A stretch of 64,000 nucleotides of DNA, taken from NCBI GenBank assembly GCA_016165875.1, contig JABBOT010000005.1:27846120-27910119 (forward strand). Direction: 5' to 3'. Each line of letters opens with the position of its first letter. The stretch's first letter is position 1. This stretch comes from Acanthopleura granulata (taxonomy: Eukaryota; Mollusca; Polyplacophora; Chitonida; Chitonidae). Shown here piece by piece: positions 1 through 6,275 of the stretch. Position numbers and translations under genes: made by a program. The notes under the pieces were generated by a model, which was not told the DNA's origin, made no database searches, and was given only the letters and a program-made list of their open reading frames with translations.

Positions 1-2506
1 CGTGAGTGCCTCCCCAAAAGAACTGAAAAACTGAATGATTAATCAACTTAAGAAAATCAGCAGACAGGGGCAAAACTGAACCAATATACCATAACTTAGA
101 CAAAGCAAACACGTTGATTAAAATAGATCGACCTTTAAAAGAGAGGTATCTATTTTGCCATAAATTAAAAACATTTATCAATTTATTAAGCAGAGGGCGC
201 CAGTTACTTTCATAAATATCGTGTATAGTAGTTGAACCCATATAAACACCAAGAATCTTTTTAACACAGGAAAACATGGAAACTGAATATAAAGTGGGCT
301 CGACCGAATTCTTCCATCGGCCGAGCCACATGCCATACGTTTTTAACAAATTGATTCTTGAGCCTGAACAGAAACCGAAAAGCTGACATAAGTTAATAAC
401 ATGAATTACTGAAAGCCTTTGAGTAAGGGTGCAGGTAATATCGTCTGCGTAAGCCGAAGCTTTAACTTGAATTTTACAACCGGGAGGTTGGACCCCCACA
501 ATTTCCGGTTTTGAACGTATTTTATTAAGGAGAGGCTCCAAAGACAATACATATAAAAGCGGGCTAAGGGCGCAGCCCTGATGGACCCCGCGGTTGAGAG
601 AGAACTCTTCCGAAATAAAACCGTTGACAAGAACCGACGCTTTAGACTCCAAGTACAGGAGATTGATCCACTTCCGGAAAGACGGACCAAACTTAAACTT
701 CTCCAAAAGCCGGAAGAGGTACTCATGAGAAACGCGGTCAAAGGCTTTCTCATTATCAATACAAAGGAACAAAGCAGGTAAATCTTTTTGCTGAACATAA
801 TCAATAATACTACGAAGCAGGTGACAGTTATCTAGAATAGAGCGGCCTGGAACGGAACAAGTCTGGTCGAGATGAACTAAAGATGACATCACAGTGCTTA
901 ATCTATTACATAAAACTTTGGAAATAATTTTGTAATCTAAATTTAACAGGGAAATAGGCCGCCAAAACTTTAAATTATCCGATTGGGTGGGGTCTTTACA
1001 GATTAACTTGATGTAACATAAACGTTGAGAATGGCATAACATAAAATCATCAAAACATTTATTTATATACTTTATGAAATCAGAACCAATGATATCTAAG
1101 AAAGAAACATAAAACTCCTTAGGAAGACCATCGCTCCCAGGAGAGGAAAAGTCCTTCATTGTCGCCAGAGCAGTCCGAACCTCCTCAAGGGTAACAGGGC
1201 CCTCGAGTGATTCGGACTCCCCCGGGGACAATGAAGGTAGATCAGAAAGGAAATAATCAAGGTAAGTATCGGTGACAGATTCGGCCGAAAACAGGCCAAC
1301 ATAAAACTCTTTAACACAATTAACTAAATCATCTGCTTCCCTAACCACACGATTGTCGTACTTCAAAACATCGATATATTTACATTTGGCTTGACTTTTT
1401 TCCTTGTTAAAAAAATATCGAGATGGTTTATCGTCAAAGTTAAAATTGGCTGCCTTAGACCGTATTCTAACACCAAAATTAAAAGATAAAATCAAATCAT
1501 TTAACTCAGACTTTAAATCCGAAATAAGAGGGGAGAGGGGATCTGAAGCCGAAAGTTCCGAAATTCGCCGACGAAGAGAATTGAGCCTGGAATTTCGAGC
1601 TTTTGAAAGGCGTTTGCTATGAGAAATAATAAGGGATTTAACTTCCAACTTAAATTCCTCCCACCAGGCGTGAGAGTGGTCGGCGGTAGCAGAAAAAACA
1701 GACCATAAATCAAGAAAATCAAGACGAAAATCTGGATCAGACAAGGTACTGACATTACAATGCCAGTAGCCCGGCCCGACCCGAACTGAAGGTAAGTTTG
1801 ATAACTGAACGTTAATAAAGCAATGATCAGAAAACGAACAAGGAGAAATATTACAAGCAGAGAGGAAATGAAGCAAATCAGAAGAAACAAAGATACGATC
1901 CAGTAAACACGAAACAGAAGAACTTGTCCAGGATACGGCAGTTAAATTAGGATTTAAATATCGAAAACAATCAACTAAACTATAATCTTTACAAATTGAC
2001 CGGAGGATATCCGAGCCGACTAAGCCACGGCCCGGATTACCCCCCAACTTGTCTATATCAGGATTGAAAATACAGTTAAAGTCGCCGGCCATAATAATAG
2101 GCCGGCTTGAAACACAAAAAGGAACCAAAGAGTGAAAGAAAGCTCGCCTGTCACGCTCCCCTGAAGGAGCGTAGACAGACATTAACCGAAGTTTGAAATC
2201 ATTAACTGAACAATCAACGCAAATAAAACGACCAGACAAATCACGGTGGATTTTGTCAAACTCAAGTGGTAACAAGGGCCGGAAAAGAATTCCGACCCCA
2301 GAAGAATAATTAGAACCAAAGGAAAATAAACACTTACCTCCCCAGGTCGACTCCCAAGACTTCTGGACGACCAGCGAGTCAAGGTGAGTCTCCTGGAGAA
2401 AAATAATATCATGATTTAAGGCTTTACAAAACGAGGAAAGAATGGAAAACTTAGAAGAAGATAACAAACCATTGCAATTAATAGAATGAAAGGACAAATT
2501 GGTCAT
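1..2506 (-). CDS. Retrotransposon ORF2: APE endonuclease and reverse transcriptase (C-terminus outside window)
   Basis: This protein nicks target DNA and reverse transcribes the element RNA onto it (target-primed reverse transcription). I translated 835 codons from the ATG at 2506 to base 2 with no stop or frameshift; base 1 belongs to the next codon. An in-frame TAA lies 9 nt upstream of the ATG, so this is the first possible start. The APE-type endonuclease occupies about residues 1-235: NCNG at 10-13, QET at 38-40 (catalytic Glu39), YAPSG at 112-116, GDFN at 141-144, DRIFVS from 203, and SDH at 226-228. The RT spans about 440-720: SPGSDGLPKEFY (first Asp at 459), FWRPISLLNLDYKI, IDNEKAFD with catalytic Asp584, RGVHQGCALSP from 639, and YADD at 686-689. 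A typical L1-lineage FFWGG lies at 829-833. All catalytic motifs I can recognise are intact. The coding strand is T-rich with many T-ending codons, unlike the more GC-rich ORF1. Confidence 0.93.
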   Translation of the reverse strand, partial: MTNLSFHSINCNGLLSSSKFSILSSFCKALNHDIIFLQETHLDSLVVQKSWESTWGGKCLFSFGSNYSSGVGILFRPLLPLEFDKIHRDLSGRFICVDCSVNDFKLRLMSVYAPSGERDRRAFFHSLVPFCVSSRPIIMAGDFNCIFNPDIDKLGGNPGRGLVGSDILRSICKDYSLVDCFRYLNPNLTAVSWTSSSVSCLLDRIFVSSDLLHFLSACNISPCSFSDHCFINVQLSNLPSVRVGPGYWHCNVSTLSDPDFRLDFLDLWSVFSATADHSHAWWEEFKLEVKSLIISHSKRLSKARNSRLNSLRRRISELSASDPLSPLISDLKSELNDLILSFNFGVRIRSKAANFNFDDKPSRYFFNKEKSQAKCKYIDVLKYDNRVVREADDLVNCVKEFYVGLFSAESVTDTYLDYFLSDLPSLSPGESESLEGPVTLEEVRTALATMKDFSSPGSDGLPKEFYVSFLDIIGSDFIKYINKCFDDFMLCHSQRLCYIKLICKDPTQSDNLKFWRPISLLNLDYKIISKVLCNRLSTVMSSLVHLDQTCSVPGRSILDNCHLLRSIIDYVQQKDLPALFLCIDNEKAFDRVSHEYLFRLLEKFKFGPSFRKWINLLYLESKASVLVNGFISEEFSLNRGVHQGCALSPLLYVLSLEPLLNKIRSKPEIVGVQPPGCKIQVKASAYADDITCTLTQRLSVIHVINLCQLFGFCSGSRINLLKTYGMWLGRWKNSVEPTLYSVSMFSCVKKILGVYMGSTTIHDIYESNWRPLLNKLINVFNLWQNRYLSFKGRSILINVFALSKLWYIGSVLPLSADFLKLINHSVFQFFWGGTH

Positions 2507-2606
2507 AGTTAATTATAAGAGAGTTTCTGATAATCTAGAAAAATAGGGGTAAGATAGAGGTAGAACAAAGGACACAGGCCATAGGCCTTATAACTCAGGA
2601 AAAAGT

Positions 2607-3668
2607 TCAGCCTGTGTTCTTGGCTTTCTTGGCGGCCGGGTGTCGCTGTGGGGATTGGGAGGGCCGGCCTTTCCTAGCTGGAGGCGTCAGCTCCAACTCC
2701 GACTCCGACGAAGTCCCGAATAATGCGTAGGGGTTCCCGGTCTCGAATTGGGAAAAGGAGACATGGGGAGGGGTCACGGGGCGGTTGCCTCTTCCTATCT
2801 CCGCGTAAGTCGCGGAGATGACAGGGTCATGATCTCCCTCCGTGGGAGCCTCACTGCGTGTCGTCTCCTCGGGGTTGAATAAAGGCTGGCTGGGGTCGGC
2901 CCCCTCCTCAAGGGCCTCGCCTACCTCCATGCCGGAGGCCTCGTGCAAGGAGACACCGACTTCGGGACAGTGGGGCATGTCCACATGCTCATCAACTTGC
3001 TCGGAGAGCATGTTGTTTACTTTGGCTGCATAGGATACAGCGGGGGCAGAGTGGCTCTGTGTAGCATGCTTGAGTGAGCCACACTTGGCGCATGCCACCG
3101 CAGTACAGGCTTTACGCACATGGCCTATCTCGCCGCACCGGAGACATTTGGGATCACGTCCAGGCACGACGACGAGACAGGGGTATCCCTCAACCATTCC
3201 CGTGTACGGGATGAGGTTTTTCTTATCCTCAGAAACTTCTAGGGTGACCATCCTAACACCATTACTGATCTTAGTACCCTGATGGTACTGGGCGTCCACT
3301 TTAACAACTTTCCCGTAGGGGGCGCAAAAACTCGCAAATGCAGAGTCCCGCACAAAGAAGGGCACCCAGTGGAACTTTACGACAACGTGGGACTTGTAAA
3401 AGGCACTTACTGTGCAAGTGCAATCTTTATCTCCTACCTGGAACGTTGCAAGACCGAGTACTGCATCAAAGGCGGCAGCGTCTTTCAGGCAGGCGAACCA
3501 CGTCCGTGAGCCCCGCAACTGTCCCACGGCTGCGATCCTGGACTCTTCCACTCCTGCACGGCTGAAGGCTCCCTGGAAAAAGCGGAACAGCTCCAACGAC
3601 GAGGGAATACTCCCAACTAGGGAGAGGCGCACTGTATGCTTCATCCTGGCGACGTCAATCCCAGACAT
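2607..3668 (-). CDS. Retrotransposon ORF1: RNA-binding protein with RRM-like region and zinc knuckles
   Basis: A 353-residue ORF1 protein, expected to coat the element RNA into a particle. Residues about 90-145 read like the degenerate RRM common in Tx1/L1-type ORF1 proteins (HVVVKFHWVPFF, then YGKVVKV and GVRMVTLEV). A canonical CX2CX4HX4C knuckle follows: C175, C178, H183, C188. A second, atypical CX2CX4HX4H knuckle uses C193, C196, H201 and H206. Residues from about 222 to 300 are acidic and probably disordered, and the tail is basic and proline-rich, ending AAKKAKNTG. The frame has no internal stop. Start choice: Met1 at 3668 is the first ATG after an upstream in-frame TGA, with Met9 as an alternative. 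ORF2 begins 100 bp downstream, so translation of ORF2 needs reinitiation or another mechanism. The function is inferred from family resemblance and position. Confidence 0.88.
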   Translation of the reverse strand: MSGIDVARMKHTVRLSLVGSIPSSLELFRFFQGAFSRAGVEESRIAAVGQLRGSRTWFACLKDAAAFDAVLGLATFQVGDKDCTCTVSAFYKSHVVVKFHWVPFFVRDSAFASFCAPYGKVVKVDAQYHQGTKISNGVRMVTLEVSEDKKNLIPYTGMVEGYPCLVVVPGRDPKCLRCGEIGHVRKACTAVACAKCGSLKHATQSHSAPAVSYAAKVNNMLSEQVDEHVDMPHCPEVGVSLHEASGMEVGEALEEGADPSQPLFNPEETTRSEAPTEGDHDPVISATYAEIGRGNRPVTPPHVSFSQFETGNPYALFGTSSESELELTPPARKGRPSQSPQRHPAAKKAKNTG

Positions 3669-3733
3669 GCTGGAAAAGTAAGCAAAACTCTTCAGATATG
3701 AAGGTAAGTCAAAGCAGCTTCAAAATCCGTGAA
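3669..3733 (-). other. 5' leader of the retrotransposon
   Basis: Sixty-five bases lie between the U2 snRNA match and the ORF1 start codon. This is very short for an L1-lineage 5' UTR, and I see no promoter inside it. A pyrimidine-rich stretch ending in CAG directly precedes the ATG and looks like a 3' splice site, but this may be coincidence. If the element really begins here, transcription probably depends on sequence outside it, such as the host snRNA promoter. Confidence 0.6.
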
Positions 3734-3761
3734 GATCTTAGCCAAAAGGCCGAGAAGCCTT
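3734..3761 (-). pseudogene. U2 snRNA 5'-end fragment
   Basis: On the minus strand, 3758 down to 3734 matches nucleotides 4-28 of U2 snRNA exactly over 25 nt, including the CTTCTCGGCCTTTTGGCTAA core, among the most conserved RNA stretches in eukaryotes. Of nucleotides 1-3, only position 1 agrees. The match stops abruptly after GATC, where the retrotransposon leader begins. The remaining roughly 160 nt of U2 is absent here. The simplest reading is that the element inserted after U2 nucleotide 28 in the same orientation, so the rest of U2 should lie beyond the element's 3' end, left of the window. Alternatively it is a 5' fragment acquired by template jumping. Canonical U2 was recalled from memory. 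Confidence 0.9.
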
Positions 3762-3854
3762 CACATGGCCATTCAGCCCCTTCACTTTCGTGCTTACTGC
3801 TCTGATATGCGACAGAATTTTATTTCGCTGTCCCAAAGATTTACCTTATGTCCT
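3762..3854. other. 93-bp spacer between U2 fragment and 5S-like sequence
   Basis: No gene is recognised. If the U2 copy was once a real gene, this would be its upstream promoter region on the minus strand. I see no convincing TATA-less snRNA promoter at the usual distance; a weak PSE-like string sits too close to the U2 start. Confidence 0.4.
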
Positions 3855-3973
3855 GCTTTCTGTCATATCACGTTGAAAACACCGGTTCTTGTCCGAACAC
3901 CCAAGTTAAGCAACGTCGAGCCCGGTTAGTACTTCGATGGGTGACCGCCTGGGAACACCGGGTGCTGTACGTC
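3855..3973 (+). pseudogene. 5S rRNA-like sequence, full length but diverged
   Basis: The stretch is colinear with the whole 119-nt 5S rRNA. It includes CATATCACGTTGAAAACACC, the A-box region from about 3903 (AAGTTAAGCAACGTCGAGC), and the C-box region near 3934-3953 (CGATGGGTGACCGCCTGGG), followed by the GGGTGCTGT 3' segment. The internal Pol III promoter elements are therefore nearly intact and could still bind TFIIIA. The first ten bases are poorly conserved and pair badly with the last ten (only three Watson-Crick pairs), so helix I is lost. No T-run terminator follows directly. This favours a pseudogene or a SINE head over a working 5S gene. The middle resembles protostome-type 5S as I recall it, a weak clue to an invertebrate host. 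Confidence 0.88.
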
Positions 3974-4192
3974 ATTGGCAGTAAAGACAATCAAAGGAAC
4001 ACCACCAACAGTACAGCCGAGGAACGCGCACAACCCCAAATCGGCAGAAAACAAAGAAAAACATACAGCACTGGTCAAAAAACCAAAAACATCAGCGCTG
4101 AAAACACTCAAAGTCACACATTCAGCACTACCCGCGAGGAACGCTGATAACGCCAAAAGCGGTGGAAAGAGAGACAAACCTCCAGACTGCTC

Positions 4193-4216
4193 AAAACGCT
4201 AAAAACGCTAAAAACA
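4193..4216 (+). repeat. Short tandem tail at the array boundary
   Basis: About three copies of an 8-9-nt unit (AAAACGCT, AAAAACGCT, then AAAAACAG) lie immediately before the first array base. They could be a SINE tail or slippage at the array edge. Confidence 0.6.
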
Positions 4217-4403
4217 GCCACACGATAAGAAAAAAGAAAAACAAAGAAAACACGTTTATTTAAAATGGGATGCCATGAGCAGAGTAAGAATCAATACGTT
4301 GGTTCTACGTCACAGGCTACAGTTTAGTATGCAAATTTCCAGAGCCCATAATGCGGAAAAGGTGTATGTTCGGCCTGTATAAAGGAAGACGGCATCTTAA
4401 ATT

Positions 4404-4423
4404 GCAACGACAAAGAGAAGATT
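4404..4423 (+). pseudogene. Class C U6-like remnant (representative, first in array)
   Basis: Class C keeps only about U6 nucleotides 33-52 (17 of 20 identical) and lacks the 5' stem-loop. Compared with class A it has lost about 37 nt between the TATA-proximal leader and GAACGATACAGAG, which explains the 216-bp spacing. The ACAGAGA box is altered to AAAGAGA. Its TATA is TATAAAG and its PSE-like block reads CCCATAATGCGGAAAAGG. In the regions I mapped, class C follows class A. Confidence 0.8.
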
Positions 4424-4624
4424 TCAATCGAATACACACCACAAGAATAAAGAAAAACAAAGAAAAAACGTTAATTTCAAATGGGATGAAAAGAGAAAAC
4501 TAAGAATCAATACGTCGGTTGTACGTCATAGGCTACAATTTAGTATGCAAATTTCCGAGGCCCATTATTCGGGAAAGGTGGTTTTCCTATATGTATAAAA
4601 GAAGTCGGCGTCTCAATTGCACGC

Positions 4625-4676
4625 GAACTTGCTTCGGCGGTACATATACTAAAACGGGAACGATACAGAGAAGATT
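4625..4676 (+). pseudogene. Class A U6-like copy (representative, first complete in array)
   Basis: It starts GAACTTGCTTCGGCGG here (GGCAG in most class A copies) and is colinear with U6 nucleotides 1-52; the class consensus matches about 45 of the first 50 bases. The UUCG tetraloop of the 5' stem-loop and the full ACAGAGA box (nucleotides 41-47, which bind the 5' splice site) are kept. Similarity stops after nucleotide 52: the AGC triad (53-55) and the internal stem-loop are replaced by TTCAGTCTCTGCCACAC-type sequence. TATAAAA sits at 4594-4600, exactly 31 bp upstream. This particular copy has TTTT at about +100, but most class A copies have only TTT there. Confidence 0.92.
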
Positions 4677-4877
4677 TCAGTCTCTGCCACACCACAAGAA
4701 GAAAGAAAAACAAAGAAAAAACTTCATTTTCAAGTGGGATGCCATGACAAAGGTAAGAATAAATACGTTGGTTCTATGTCATAGGCTACACTTTAGTATG
4801 CAAATTTCCAGAGCCCATTATTTGGAAAAGGTGTATTTCCGATATGTATAAAACAAGACGGCATCACAACTGTAGGC

Positions 4878-4947
4878 GTACGTGCTTTAGCAGTACATAT
4901 ACTAAAACTGGAACGATAGAGAGAAGATAAGCACGGCACGTGCGCAA
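4878..4947 (+). pseudogene. Class B U6-like copy (representative, first in array)
   Basis: A gapless alignment to U6 nucleotides 1-70 gives about 59 of 70 identical bases. The 5' stem-loop is fully paired (GUAC-G-UGC/UUUA/GCA-GUAC), with the 3-17 pair changed from G-C to A-U. The AGC triad at 53-55 and the TGCGCAA segment are intact. The ACAGAGA box reads AGAGAGA (C42G). Beyond nucleotide 70 an A-rich tract replaces the internal stem-loop and 3' end. Other class B copies vary at 51-53, for example TGC in place of AGC where the sequence reads GGTGTGCACGG. Confidence 0.92.
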
Positions 4948-6275
4948 GAAAAACAAGGAAAAAACGTTAATTTCAAATGGGATGCGAAGACAAAAGTAAG
5001 AATAAATACGTCGGTTGTACGTCATATTCTACACTTTAATATGCAGATTTCCAGGGCCCATTATTCGGAAAAGGTGGTTTTCCTATATGTATAAAAGAAG
5101 TCGGCATCTCAACTGTACGCGAACTTGCTTCGGCAATACATATACTAAAACGGGAACAATACAGAGAAGATTTGAGTCTCTGCCACACGATAAGAAAAAA
5201 GAAAAACAAAGAAAAGACGTTTATTTAAAATGGGATGCCATGAGCAAAGTAAGAATAAATACGTCGGTTCTACGTCACAGTCTACAGTTTAGTATGCAAA
5301 TTTCCAGGGCCCATAATGCGGAAAAGGTGTATTTCCGATATGTATAAAACAAGACGGCATCTCAATTGTACGCGAACTTGCTTCGGTAGTACACATACAA
5401 AAACGGGAACATTACAGAGAAGAGTTCAGTTTGTGCCACACGATAAGAAAAAACAAAAACAAAGAAAACACGTTTATTTAAAACGGGATGCCATGAGCAA
5501 AGTAAGAATCAATACGTTGGTTCTACGTCACTGGCTACAGTGTAGTATGCAAATTACCAGGGCCCATTATTTGGAAAAGGTGTATTTCCGATATGTATAA
5601 AACAAGACGGCATCTCAACTGTAGGCGCACGTGCTTTAGCAGTATATATACCAAAACTGGAACGATAGAGAGAAGATGAGCACGGCACGTGCGCAAGAAA
5701 AACAAGGAAAAAACGTTAATTTCAAATGGGATGCCAAGACAAAAGAAAGAATAAATACGTCGGTTGTACGTTATAGGCTACAGTTTAGTATGCAAATTTC
5801 CAGGGCCCATTATTCGGAGAAGGTGTATTTCCGATATGTATAAAACAAGCCGGCATCTCAACTGTAGGTGTGCGTGCTTTAGCAGTCCATATACCAAGAC
5901 TGGAACGATAGAGAGAAGATAAGCACGGCACGTGCGCAAGAATAGAGAAAAACAAGGAAAAAACGTTAATTTCAAATTAGATGCCGAAACAAAAGTAAGA
6001 ATAAATACGTCGGTTGTACGTCATACACTACAGTTTAGTATGCAAATTTCCAGGGCCCATTATTCGGAGAAGGTGTATTTCCTATATGTATAAAAGAAGT
6101 CGGCATCTCAACTGTACGCGAACTTGCTTCGGCAATACATATACAAAAACGGGAACGACACAGAGAAGATTTCAGTCTCTGCCACACGATAAGAAAAAAG
6201 AAAAACAAAGAAAACACGTTTATTTAAAATGGGATGCCATGAGCAAAGTAAGAATAAATACGTCGGTTGTACGTC

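Larger units (their letters stand above)
1..3733 (-). mobile_element. Non-LTR retrotransposon (L1 lineage, Tx1-like), 3' end outside window
   Basis: A two-ORF non-LTR retrotransposon read on the minus strand, so its 5' end is at the right. In order it has a 65-nt leader (3669-3733), ORF1 (3668-2607), a 100-bp spacer (2507-2606) in which I see nothing recognisable, and ORF2 from 2506 running off the left edge. An APE-type endonuclease before the RT, a CCHC ORF1, and RT blocks such as WRPISLLNLDYKI, CIDNEKAFDRV and RGVHQGCALSPLLY point to the Tx1 group within the L1 lineage; this family call rests on remembered relatives, not a search. Both frames are undamaged where visible, which suggests a young copy. 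A U2 snRNA fragment abuts the 5' leader in the same orientation, suggesting target-specific insertion. The 3' UTR and 3' junction are not in the window. Confidence 0.9.
3855..4216 (+). mobile_element. Candidate 5S-headed SINE (SINE3-like)
   Basis: The 5S-like head with intact internal promoter boxes is followed without a terminator by about 240 bp of unique, A-rich sequence. It ends in a short tandem tail (about three copies of an AAAACGCT-like unit at 4193-4216) exactly where the U6-like array begins. A 5S-derived head, an unrelated body and a short-repeat tail is the plan of SINE3-type elements. Within the body, two GAGGAACGC-containing stretches (near 4018 and 4136) hint at an old internal duplication. 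I see no clear target-site duplication and know no match for the body, so a 5S pseudogene beside unrelated sequence is the main alternative. Confidence 0.4.
4217..6275 (+). repeat. Array entry segment, mixed monomers
   Basis: The first nine monomers carry octamers or one-base variants at 4329, 4545, 4798, 5041, 5294, 5547, 5790, 6040 and 6293. Bases about 4,519-5,530 recur at 9,319-10,330 (offset 4,800). The three monomers between 5547 and 6293 (243+250+253 = 746 bp) are missing from the later copy, so the offset drops to 4,054 afterwards. Confidence 0.8.

Noticed and set aside
406..1890. Minus-strand frames at 406-804, 1513-1890 and (just beyond this span) 2182-2412
   Set aside because: They lie in a different frame from ORF2, which is open throughout with all endonuclease and RT motifs.
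2842..3681. Plus-strand frames opposite ORF1
   Set aside because: They are the complement of the GC-rich ORF1 with no recognisable domain.
3669..3733. Splice-site-like motifs around the retrotransposon leader
   Set aside because: The AAGGTAAGT match is on the plus strand and the polypyrimidine-CAG on the minus strand, so they cannot belong to one intron.
3783..3801. PSE-like string on the minus strand upstream of the U2 fragment
   Set aside because: It resembles a PSE at its GAAAGTG end, but lies only 22-40 nt before the U2 start position, too close for a working U2 promoter, and is within chance similarity.
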